Assembly (NCBI GenBank): GCA_000697455.1
Contig: JNET01035073.1
Location: forward strand, 1 to 26,171
DNA: 26,171 nt
From: Basidiobolus heterosporus B8920
Lineage: Eukaryota; Basidiobolomycota; Basidiobolomycetes; Basidiobolales; Basidiobolaceae
Reading direction: 5' to 3'
Of the stretch, positions 1 through 9,729 are shown piece by piece. The notes beneath the pieces were generated by a model. It saw only the letters and a program-made list of their open reading frames with translations, did not search any database and was not told the origin of the DNA. The translations under genes and the position numbers were made by a program. The first letter of the stretch is position 1, and each line of letters opens with the position of its first letter.

Positions 1-2480
1 CACAAGCTAACAATTACTAATTTATGTCATATTCATTGCCTTTGCAAAGAGTTTGTGATGGGATTTGAAAAGCTCTACTACAAACTTATTCCTAACCAAA
101 TCAATTTATGACACTATTCTGTCCACTCATTACTATACTTGGCACAATGTTTGGAGGTAATTAGATTGTGTTACACTTTCTGGGAGTTTCCTATGCAATG
201 CTTATGTGAAGAGATTGTGAATCAGGCAATATCAGCAGCTTACCATATACCAACCTTATCAAGAATGTTACAGCAAAATTGGTGATAGATACCACAAATT
301 GCAGCATGGAACAAATACCAAGGAAAGCAAAGGTAGCAGGAGTATCATATTGTTGCATGCATGGGCTTTCTTGGGTGGTAGGATGAGCCCAATTAACCGC
401 ACTGAATCCATGGACAACTTGTAATTCTGAGGGCATAATACTGGGTAAATTGCACCACACTAATTTTATTGTTATTTTATGTTAGGGAGAATTCAATGAT
501 ATCTTGCAGTAATAGAGTGGGAGAATGTCTAGCTGTTTAGCTTTGGACATGGCATAGTAATCTCCAGTCACAGTGAGCAATATAGTAACCAAACTGGTAT
601 TCAGATATTCAGAGGTGTATTTTGGTTGAGTGAATAGCAAGTCTTTGTGCAAGTACAGCAACTCTTCATGGTTTCTACTAGCATAAGATATCATTTGGTA
701 GCAAAGTGCATGTGTTATAAACAATACAGCATGTATAGTAACTTTGCCAATGTGCACATGGAAGGGAAGTATGTAGATGTAGTTGAATTGTGTCTGTTGA
801 ATGAAGTACATGCATATGTAGAGGTGAGCAAGAGCACATATTTAGTATTTTGGGACACTTGTTATGAGTGGAATAATGTGCAAAAAAAAAGTGGAATAGT
901 GGAATGCTGAATAAAGAAAAGAATTTGAATGCAAAACACTGGAATACTAAGGTACTACTTACTAGTGCATACATGTATTACCAAGGACATGGTATATATG
1001 GTGGTATTGTAAATGTGCTAATGGAAGAAAAGCATATTACTATATTTGAATTATGCCTGTTGAATTTAGTCTCTTCTTATGTCAAGATGCAGCAAAGCAT
1101 CTGTTCAGTATTTAATGATATTGATGATAAATGAAATAATTGACTGGAGAGATATGTAATTCCATAATACCAGATAAGTATATATTTACATGCAAAACAT
1201 GGGATCACCAAAATAATGTTGTCTCAGGTTGATACCTTGATGACTGTAAGGGAATGCTTCAGACTTATAGAGAAATGTATCAAGAGCATGATAAAATTAT
1301 CTACTTAACTTATAGTTTGCAGCACAGTGGGGTAAGAGCCTCTGGTAGGATAACATTAGATAGATTTGAATCTGATGAAATTGACTCTCATAATGTGTGT
1401 ATCAAGCACAGTTTCATTAGAAAAATTATAGAAAATGAGTAGCATACCTGAGTTATTGCCAAATATTCAAGAGCTTAGTTAAACTAACTAACTAGGTAGC
1501 ACTCCGATTTCTCAACTTTCTCTAATATGCTCACATGACCCTGCACTTTGTATTCGCTTAAACAAATATAGAAAGGGTAGGATTTCTATATGAATAGTTA
1601 AGTGCTAAGTTATGATGTTGACAAGGTATTGTATAAATGGACAAATACGAATTAGCAATGATTCTAAAGTTGATTTCAAATCAGCTAAAAATCATTTATC
1701 CTTTGTTTCAAATAGTTGCCTATAGCATGCGATCTGTGGTAAGGTAATTAGTGAGGATATTAACTGTGCTGAATATATATAGATGTGGAGGAAACGCTGA
1801 TTAATTAATAGGAGCTGGATTCCATCACTGATCAGAGCTATCCGTATTGGTGTATAAGTAGGTTCACATGAAGGAGTATTTATCAGTGGTAGCCAAACAC
1901 GGAGTAGATAACTTATATATGTCATGCATGGCACACGGGCTATAGATGTCAGAATCTTGTTTCACCAAACTGGCTGGAATCAATATCCAATACTTCTCGT
2001 TCTTGTGTCACCCGTAATTGTAACATCACCATTGACCATCAAGTGGCGCTTTACAAAGCGAGCTTATAGTCACTCGTCTACTGCTGTCCATCAGTGGAGT
2101 GAGCAGTGATAGTTATAACAGGGGTACCGCATCAGAGATTAGACAGATTTTGAGACAACCATCACTAGTAGTGACTCCTTAAGCAACCAAGTATGGTTTA
2201 GTACATATTCTTACTCGGTACGAACTAACATCGTACCATCATCAGTATTTGAGGAAAGGGCGGCTGAAGTTTGAGAGGAATAAAGATCTACATATTGGAT
2301 GTTGATCATTGGTTTCAGTTGGAAGAATTTTCCATGAACAGAGTCAATAACTGATAGACTCAAATATGTTCCAAGTCAGTGCTCCAAAATCTTGATTCTA
2401 TACCGGTACCTAAAACGGTGATATGGTGTCTACTCATATAAAGCGTTACGGCACCGCATCTATCATTGAATCCTCTCGAA
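1..2480. other. AT-rich region without a recognisable gene
   Basis: Short open frames of 60-110 codons occur on both strands, but none gives a protein I recognise and none joins convincingly across splice sites. The only structure seen is a diverged duplication at about 741-1115, described separately. The last few hundred bases must include the promoter of the HSF gene that starts at 2481. Decayed transposon sequence is possible but I see no transposase or reverse-transcriptase motif. Confidence 0.5.
741..1115 (+). repeat. Diverged direct duplication, period about 263 bp
   Basis: Sequence at about 741-855 matches about 1004-1118 at an offset of 263 bp, roughly two-thirds identical by eye. 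A shared run reads ctgttgaat at about 794 and 1057. Both copies are open in the same relative frame and encode related peptides sharing NV-x-ME-x-K, ELCLLN-x-V, YV and VF-x-D. No third copy was found at 263 bp on either side. It may be a remnant of a repeated element or of a tandem coding unit; the function is unknown. Confidence 0.45.
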
Positions 2481-3415
2481 ATGCTATCATCACACACCAC
2501 TAAATGGGACACTCGCGTGCCTTTGTTCGTGTTGAAGTTATACAAGTAAACGATTTCTTCTTGGACTCCCTTTGCCAACGCGATTTGACTTTATTTTCTT
2601 GATTCTGTCAGTATTCTTAGCGATTCAAAATACGAAGCTCTGGTAGCCTGGGAGCTGTCAGGGACTAGATTTATTATCAAGAATCCAGTGGAATTCGCCA
2701 CCCAAGTTCTGCCCAAGTATTACGAGACCAACAAATTCGCCTCTTTCTCTCGCCAACTTAATGTAAGTGCCAGTGGTGTAGCAAAAAGAAAGGGGGAAAT
2801 AATTCAATGTTTCATTGTTAGATATATGGCTTTTACCGGGTTTCTGACCGTCGGAGGACCAAACAAAGTAGTGAATTATCTGCGGTCATTTATTCACATC
2901 AACACTTCAACCAAGCCCATCCGGAACTCCTTCATCTCATTCAACGGAAATCTGGGCCGTATTCCCAACCAAGACTTCACCTGGGTATCCCTAAAAAACA
3001 TATCAAGACCAGGTCGACTTCCTTGCCTTCTCCAACTCTGAGCTATACTTCCGCCTCCACATCCATATCTACATCCACATCCACTTCCACTTCCACTTCC
3101 ACTTCCCTAGTCCATTCCCAGCCAACCTCACCAGTAGATCCAGAGTTTGTGTTTTCACAACGATGTCAGAGTTGTGAGGCACTGATGCAAGAAATAGCTA
3201 TATTGAGAAAGACGATTGAGCAGTACATGCTGATACTACATGAACCATTGATCCCGGATATTAGCAATCAGATGAAATCACGTTCATTCCATCCTGTTTC
3301 TGCTCCAGTATCTAATCCCACATCATGCATACCCTCGCCATTGGAGGATACATTCAGTACATATCATTCATTAACAACGGACTACCCTAATCTTGGTTAC
3401 TTAACCTATCAATAA
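2481..3415 (+). CDS. HSF-type DNA-binding transcription factor, 3 exons, 269 aa
   Basis: Exons 2481-2545, 2612-2762 and 2822-3415; introns of 66 and 59 bp with GTAAAC..CAG and GTAAGT..TAG ends. The spliced protein is 269 aa. Residues 13-115 form an HSF DNA-binding domain: VPLFVLKLYNILSD at the start, then FASFSRQLNIYGFYRV (recognition helix) and YSHQHF..LLHLIQRK at the end. The second intron falls between RQLN and IYGF, and the first splits the Asn codon of KLYN, so domain conservation fixes both junctions. After it come a Ser/Thr dipeptide tract (about 149-167) and a short predicted coiled coil (about 183-212, QEIAILRKTIEQY) that may mediate oligomerisation. The ATG at 2481 is the first in frame after a stop at 2439. 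HSF-domain proteins bind nGAAn-type sites in the nucleus. It is short for Hsf1, and I see no response-regulator domain as in Skn7, so the exact subfamily (Mga1/Sfl-like or other) is open. Confidence 0.85.
3053..3107 (+). repeat. Hexanucleotide tract coding a Ser/Thr run
   Basis: About nine imperfect copies of a tccac(a/t)-type hexamer inside exon 3 of the HSF gene encode alternating Ser and Thr. The length is a multiple of three, so slippage by whole units would change tract length without shifting frame. The tract separates the DNA-binding domain from the coiled coil. Confidence 0.75.
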
Positions 3416-3738
3416 AGGCCGCGGTGAAACAAGTCCACTCTGGGCCATAGAAACATGAGGACGTATTGGGCTAGAGTGGTATGTGGTTTCATTCTCCACC
3501 AAACAGAAGCTAGGATTGTCATGAGTGTTCGTGGCTTTGTAATTGTATGCACGATGTATCTGATATATGATTCTATGTATCCATTAGGTAGATGAATGTA
3601 TGTATGATTCTACTATTCATTGGGTAAGTGAATGTATATATTTGGCAAGGATTGGTTCGTATCCAACGCTCATGAAAGCCTATATATTTAACAAGTATTG
3701 AAGGGTACAGAGGGTGCGCTTTGTTGCATGGGAAATGA
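3416..3738. other. Convergent 3' spacer with an imperfect 37-bp tandem repeat
   Basis: This is the spacer between the 3' ends of the HSF gene and nitrate reductase. An AATAAA overlaps the HSF stop codon at about 3411-3416. Two imperfect 37-bp units lie at 3566-3602 and 3603-3639, each starting tatgattcta and ending near gaatgta. No gene is seen. Confidence 0.55.
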
Positions 3739-6135
3739 TTAAAATGTTATGATGGACTCTGGTTTGAATTCCAATTTTTCCAAATTCGGGATACATGCGT
3801 GCCGTAGCATACCTGGTGGCCCACATAGCAAGATAATGGCCCCCTCTTCGCTAGGATTTGGGAGATGTTTTTGGCACATTTCGTAGTCTACCGGTCCAAT
3901 GGAGTGTGTCCAAGCGCTGGGCACACCTTCAGTAATTGTGTAACACACCTTGAACTGATCTGGATGCTCACCGGACAGTCTGTTCAGCTCCTCAAACAGG
4001 AAGATGTCATCTACTGTCCGGTTGGCAAAGATTAATGAAAGTTTGGTTTGGTCCTTGCGGTTTCCAAGTATAGACTGAATCACCTGGAAAACTGGAGTGA
4101 TTCCACTACCGCCAGCTATCATCCCAATATGTGTGGTCACTGCTCTAGTCTGGCCATGGTTGAGATCATAATGGCCATTTGCTTTGTAAACAAAATGGCC
4201 GATAGGCCCTTTCATCTCGATGAAATCGTCGATCTCCAAGGAGTCAAGATGTTGCGACATGAGTCCTCCATTGGGAAATTTGAGGTTTGGCAAGTAGATC
4301 TTAACAATCAAGTCTACGTGGCCCAATTCATCATCCAACGAACTTGGAGTGTACGCTCGTATAACCGCCTTTCCACCGATGTTGGCTTTAAGTAGAATAT
4401 GGTTGCCCACAGGCAGGCCCAATCTGTGTTGAGGAGTGGGCAGCTTGAAGCGGAATAGGCGTGTATTATGATTTAGTTGGATCTTTTCAATCAACGGAAA
4501 TCTTCGATATTCCTTAGGAGAAAGGGCGACAAGGCTATCACTTCCGTCCTCGTCCACGTTGGTATTCTCACAGGTTGAGTTTGCGCTGAGCTCTCCGATG
4601 TAAAAGGCCTTTAATATGGTGTATGCGTTGTTTGAATGAACTGCCTCGAAATCTTCGGTACAGTCAGAGCCTGCATTGATATGTATACTTTCCCTACCAC
4701 CGGGATGCTCCTCAATGAATTTAGTCACGTCATACACCTTGTTATTAACAAGGATCCAACAGTCGTCTGGTTGGTTGTGCTTCTTTATTTCCCTATGTGT
4801 GTAGAATAGTTCACCTTGACGAGAAATATGCGAGTCATTTTCTTTTAACTGAGATACGGGATTTTGAGGCATCCAGCCACCTTCTTGATTACCAGCAAGA
4901 CAAGGATGTTCAAAACGACAGACTCTCTGTCCATCGGAGTTTTTCTCAAAGTTGAGTTTCAACTTGAAATAAGCATTGTTCATCTGTCCTAAAACATTCC
5001 ATGTAATCTTTGCTGGTTGTGTGTTGTAGGTGGAATCCCAAGCACGAACAATGACCTCCTTGCAATTGAGCAATTTACAGGTGGGGAAATCGTACGACCA
5101 TCTAGTCCAGGCCCAATATCTCTTACTGATTGGGGACGGAATTTGCGGCCCTGTGGTGCACATTAGCCAGGATTCCCCATGATCAATCGACAGCTCCACC
5201 CGAATGATCTTGTTTCCACTACCAGTGTATGCATAACCCCGAAATTTACAAATATCCTGGGAGATTGGCAGGATCTCGTTGTTTTGTGGGTGAGCTATAA
5301 CTGAATTAATGTTGCATGAGTTGATGACACAGTCGGGGTTCCGCCACCAATGGTCATCTTTTGATCCTTCATGAGACGGAACGATGCGATTATCATACAG
5401 ATGATACCAATTGTCTGACTCTTGCTTAGTGATCACGATCTTCTTCAACCATTTAACCATGCGCCCACCAATAAACCCCGGTAAAAGAAGCCTTATAGGA
5501 TAGCCATGGTCTGGAGGTAACAGCTGGCCGTTCATCTGATACGCAATTAGTACTTCATTAGCTTCGTTCATAATGTATTTGTAGCGGACACTAGTGGAAT
5601 ATGACCCATTTGGAAGTTCATCACTACCTTCAAAGTGAACATACCACTCCTCTTCTTCTGGCTCTGGTATCTGAACTCCACAAGCTTTCAGTAAATCGGA
5701 AAGCATCGTGCCACCAAAAACCGAAGTGGAAACAGCAGCTGAACCCCAATTAAATCCTCTTGATTGTTTAACGAGATTCACTTCTCTACGACGATTTCCT
5801 GCACAAGGAAATGTTGCGGCGAATTCCCTCTTTGGAAACGATGCCAGTTGATCCATGGTGAAAGTCGTCGGCTGGTTGACCAGTCCAGTGATTTCTAACG
5901 TGTGTGTGCTCCAGTCAAGTCTGGGTACTATCCCATGGTTGCGTACGTAGAAGAGAGAGTTGGGCGTGATGTAGCCCTCGTCGTACAGTCGAGATGGGGA
6001 AGGTTCACAGTTGAATGGGTGTTTTCCAGTAAGTCGGATTAAATCTGGGTGCCTTTTGATCCAGTAGTCAGGGGTCTGCTTGTCACGTTGATCGTGGACA
6101 ATCTCGTGGTCAGCCTTTGAGTCACCAAAACGCAT
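3739..6135 (-). CDS. Assimilatory nitrate reductase [NAD(P)H], 798 aa, intronless
   Basis: It reduces nitrate to nitrite, the first committed step of nitrate assimilation, in the cytosol. Domain order is complete. A sulfite-oxidase-like molybdopterin domain (about 45-250) carries the Mo-ligand Cys111 in FPCAGNRR. A Mo-cofactor dimerisation domain covers about 265-390. A cytochrome b5 domain (about 442-516) has heme ligands His477 (in EEHPGGRE) and His500. A ferredoxin-reductase-like FAD/NAD(P) domain (about 545-798) has RAYTPSS (593-599), GMIAGGSGITP and CGPPGM, and the protein ends in Phe as usual for the family. The start ATG follows a stop-rich upstream region. The N-terminal leader is short compared with many ascomycete enzymes (about 870-900 aa), but all catalytic parts are present. 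There are no introns, unlike the adjacent TGL-like gene. No nitrite reductase or nitrate transporter gene is in the window. Family assignment is very secure; NADH versus NADPH preference cannot be read by eye. Confidence 0.97.
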   Translation of the reverse strand: MRFGDSKADHEIVHDQRDKQTPDYWIKRHPDLIRLTGKHPFNCEPSPSRLYDEGYITPNSLFYVRNHGIVPRLDWSTHTLEITGLVNQPTTFTMDQLASFPKREFAATFPCAGNRRREVNLVKQSRGFNWGSAAVSTSVFGGTMLSDLLKACGVQIPEPEEEEWYVHFEGSDELPNGSYSTSVRYKYIMNEANEVLIAYQMNGQLLPPDHGYPIRLLLPGFIGGRMVKWLKKIVITKQESDNWYHLYDNRIVPSHEGSKDDHWWRNPDCVINSCNINSVIAHPQNNEILPISQDICKFRGYAYTGSGNKIIRVELSIDHGESWLMCTTGPQIPSPISKRYWAWTRWSYDFPTCKLLNCKEVIVRAWDSTYNTQPAKITWNVLGQMNNAYFKLKLNFEKNSDGQRVCRFEHPCLAGNQEGGWMPQNPVSQLKENDSHISRQGELFYTHREIKKHNQPDDCWILVNNKVYDVTKFIEEHPGGRESIHINAGSDCTEDFEAVHSNNAYTILKAFYIGELSANSTCENTNVDEDGSDSLVALSPKEYRRFPLIEKIQLNHNTRLFRFKLPTPQHRLGLPVGNHILLKANIGGKAVIRAYTPSSLDDELGHVDLIVKIYLPNLKFPNGGLMSQHLDSLEIDDFIEMKGPIGHFVYKANGHYDLNHGQTRAVTTHIGMIAGGSGITPVFQVIQSILGNRKDQTKLSLIFANRTVDDIFLFEELNRLSGEHPDQFKVCYTITEGVPSAWTHSIGPVDYEMCQKHLPNPSEEGAIILLCGPPGMLRHACIPNLEKLEFKPESIITF

Positions 6136-6803
6136 TGTTATATGAGTTACGCTTCGCCGTTGCGGTGTTTAAGTACTTGGCGGTCAATCATAAACGTTTA
6201 GCCGAACTCGAGGTTTGCTTGAGCATCCTCTATGGCCGTGTGTGGAAGAATCGCTTTCTAAGACATAATGTGTAAAGAAATATGTGATGAATACGGGAGA
6301 TCTTGGATGCATCGTAAATCTTTACAAACATAGAAATAGTGGCATGTATGGATTTGTGCCTCATTGTCTCATCTGATTGGATTCAGTATCTTTCCGAGAA
6401 TTGGTCCGATTCTTGGCTAGCAAAAAGGAGGATTCTAATGCATCAGTCACAAATGAGAAACCCTTTCGCCCCTCCTTGCTGTAGGGTGTGAATGGTGATT
6501 GTGTTCAATTATATTCAGTTTAAATGAGGTGTTTACGGGATCGTTGGATATATCTACTGCGCCCACTTCACATCGCGTGATGGGCTTGTAGACACTCAAG
6601 TCAAGCACGAGGCCAACGTAGCATCTTTATTTGGTATTTCATAATCACATGCAGGTAAGGTGGTTTTATAATCAATGAACTGGCTTAATGGATTGATTTG
6701 GTTCGTTTCCTAATTTTAACTCCAAATTCTGGTTGGATGGGATTTATCGACCTGTATAATGCTCTAGATTTCAACTCCGACCAGACTAAAGATAAAGCAC
6801 ATC
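6136..6803 (-). promoter_or_regulatory. Upstream region of nitrate reductase
   Basis: This 668-bp spacer lies between the TGL-like stop codon and the nitrate reductase ATG and must contain the nitrate reductase promoter. On the minus strand, CCAAT pentamers occur near 6373-6380 (CCAATCAG) and 6399-6405. I found no clear HGATAR site of the AreA/NIT2 type and no good TATA box close to the ATG. The element calls are weak. Confidence 0.4.
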
Positions 6804-9193
6804 TTAGCATTCATGATTTAGAGAAGGGAATGAATTGTACTTGCATTTGTTCAACTCCAGCTCAACAAGACACCGATTTCGAATCTGGGAAATCATCGGC
6901 CAAGTTGAGCTTTCCCCTTTACGTATCCAGTAATCTAACGCGTTATGGGTAGGGTTGGAGAAAAGTGTGTTGAAATCCTAAAGAAACTTCAGTTCAGATT
7001 GTCCCAGTAGAAGATAAAGATATGGAACAGAAACTAACGCTTATGCTAAGGGAGGGTACAATAGTAACATTCCCCGAGAGCTTGATGTCAATAAGACCCC
7101 GAAAAACCCTTGGAAGTAAGTTGAATTGCTCTAGCTAGAGTAGGCTTTAGAGGGAATTGTTTCGAAGCGTTGTCGCTCATCAAAAGGTACCTGTATCAAT
7201 CGATGTCTGGCCTCAGTCATGATGATTCTCGCAACTTTGGTGAGTATCCCTCCGGGTTCTTTGAGACCACGGGAAATGAATGGAACGATATATGGATTAG
7301 CTTGGGACACGACAAAGTGGTTTACATGAAAAAGCTCGGTTAATCGAGTAGTGTGCGATTCACTAGATTGATAGATTAGGCTTGAGACCAGGCAGTCAGT
7401 TATCTTGACACATTGCATACCTCTCGTTCAGTGCCGCCTCGCTCCATTTGATTGCTAATCACGAAAATAAGTGGCCAAATCCTACCAACTAATAGAGGAT
7501 CACTGGAATTACCTGAAGGATTCCAAGGGACGATCTTTCCATTCTTGTCCTTGGCCAATAATTCCACCGTGTCATACAGACCCATCATCGCCGTAGACGC
7601 ACAAGCAGCACTCCAAATTAACTGTTTGTGGTTAGCTATTGGGATTCGAGTCACCTCTCCAGGTATACATACCACATTTGGTGCAGTCAAATAGTTCAGC
7701 AACTGCGGTACTTCGTACTTTCGAGTTGGGGACACTGCGATGTTTAAAATCCGCCCGGTTTTTTTAAATGCATCCTGGTATTCAGCAAGGTTTCAGTGGG
7801 TTGGTTTCAATCAGTATACGCAGGAATCTCTAGTAACAACTCTGACCTCGAATGTGATATCTCCAACATTACTTCGGACACAGTCTTCCAGAATCTTGAC
7901 GTCAAGAAGGTAACCTAGATTCATACTTAGTAAACGCGAGGGCCAACTCGTAACGGGCAGTGAGAAACACACCATGCTTTAGCAGTCTGTTGATTTTTCT
8001 TCGGATATTTCCTTCAGCTTTCACCTTTGCAAAAGCCTGTAGATCGATTCCTCCAGGTTTACAAATATCCTATGTACATTGAGTCAGCTGTGTTGGATAG
8101 TGGAGCCATTTCAGGCACTTACTGGCAATTCCTCATCTGTATGGATGCACACCAAGGTTGCTATCAGCGCACCTACGCCAGTCCCGCATAGGATTTTTGG
8201 TAGCAATTTGTGTTCATGCAATGACTTAACTACTCCTAAATGGTAAAGTCCTTGATGCAGAGCCATGGGTTAGTCAATGCTAAGCCAGGCCACTGGTTCG
8301 TGAGATTACCGAATGTAGTGCCTCCTTGTAGGATCAATGCAGTTCGTCCGAAACTTTGCTGTGTATCGTTGAAGAAATCCATTTTGCCTTGCACACTGAG
8401 TTTAGTTGGATCGCTGTTGGCAATGATAGCAAGCTCGAGAACTAGTTCAGAAATATACTCTTCAATCAATCTTTTGGTTCTATAAGGTACTTGTGGTTAC
8501 TACAGGTTGATTGTGGGATGGTATAAACGCTATTACCCTACGTAGGAATGTCGATAAAGACGTGTGTCATGTATGCCACCCAGATTACGAAGTAGTCCTA
8601 AAGAATAGTTTTAATTAGGATGCATGTTGTTGGTAAGAACAAAAAACGTACCAGAACGTAAATAATATATCATTGCCTGAACATCGTCATTCTCTCGTAC
8701 CCCAATCAAGTGTTCTAAACGAGAATGAATCAGTTTATAGTCATAATACCTCGACACCGGGTTACTCTTCCAAACGTTATTTCCTAGCAATCTAAGAAAG
8801 TTCAACCATCATCCAACACAGGAAATTTGGTCAAGAAAAGAGTGCTTACTCATCTAAGATCAAAGCAGCCTTTAACCAGTCATCATAGTTTTGGGCAGTT
8901 TTCAACTGCATTCGGAGTTTATCTTCCTGGCTTGGTTCCCATAGGAAATTGAGGTAACTCTAAAGTAGAAAAGTAAGCGAAACTCTTGGTTTATTCTTCT
9001 ACTCTACTCTAAAAACCGCTTTTACCCTCCACCAAAACTCCACCACCTCCACGATTAGTGCTATCGAGGCCAGGGTTAGCTTCAACAAACTTTCGAATAT
9101 CTTGCTCAGTTTCGGCATGAGAAGGATGACTTGAAACAATGTATAACTTGGACGTGAATTTGTATATGGTGGCTTAGTCATCATGGTATTCAT
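6804..9193 (-). CDS. Patatin-like TGL3/4/5-family protein, 14 exons, probably catalytically inactive
   Basis: Exons in transcript order: 9193-9008, 8959-8850, 8791-8652, 8597-8537, 8479-8310, 8250-8123, 8069-7973, 7914-7847, 7774-7673, 7621-7513, 7454-7421, 7362-7191, 7134-7039, 6977-6804. The 13 introns are 48-72 bp and every junction keeps frame, giving 548 aa (523 if translation starts at the ATG at 9118). Order: N-terminal hydrophobic segment (LTLASIALIVEVVEF), DUF3336-like region (YYDYKLIHSRLEHL; LLRNLGGIHDTRLY), then a patatin core with glycine-rich ALILQGGTTFG and GLYHLGVVKSL. Further family blocks are LLNYLTAPNV, IWSAACAST, LFHVNHFVVSQANPY, VTIVPSLSISDF and LFSNPT. The family contains lipid-droplet triacylglycerol lipases/acyltransferases. 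Here the nucleophile elbow reads GTGVG instead of GxSxG, and the catalytic-Asp block reads KWSEAAL instead of WSDGS, so lipase activity is doubtful. The fifth-intron acceptor is an unusual AAG. Confidence 0.85.
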
Positions 9194-9729
9194 GTGAATA
9201 TGCAGTTCTCGTGACTATCAAGCAAGCCATTAGTATTAAGGAGTTCACTGGATTCCATCAAAAATCGATGATTTCCTGGTATCTATTTTTATATATATAT
9301 ATGAAAGTAGTCTATATCGAGTTTTAGGGATTTATTTTTACGATGGGTACTCAGGGTTACGAACACAGGAATAGTAGAGTTGGGTTGTTTAGCTTCGACA
9401 CTAATCTTTTTTAAAATAGATCCCTTAGCGTGGGAGGAACCGATAGGTAGATAGGGAGCAAATCTCACATTTATCTCATTGTAATTAATGATCAAACAGT
9501 TGGAAATGTTAATCAAGTATTGATTTTGTATGTGAGAATCTGGTTAGAATCCTCACGTGAAAGGTTAAGTTAACACACTGAGAGCAGTTTAATCATTTCA
9601 CTCATCCACCCATTAAGCATCATTAGCCATATTCAAATAACTATTTTGATTAAATTGCCCTTTTTCTGTAACTCTCAAAAATAAATAAGTTTAGTAGTTC
9701 GCGTTTCACTTCCCTATTGACAGTTGAAC
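9194..9729. promoter_or_regulatory. Divergent promoter region between the TGL-like gene and PPWD1
   Basis: This 536-bp spacer separates two genes transcribed away from each other, so it should hold both promoters. It is AT-rich with a short (TA)n run at about 9288-9301. No distinct TATA box or conserved operator was recognised, and there is no additional gene. Confidence 0.5.

Noticed and set aside
191-460. 89-codon minus-strand frame in the left AT-rich region
   Set aside because: No recognisable motif; composition and lack of supporting splice or start context make it indistinguishable from chance.
482-1134. Overlapping frames on both strands around the duplicated segment as protein genes
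   Set aside because: Frames are short, lie on both strands and match no family I know. Only the internal duplication is reported.
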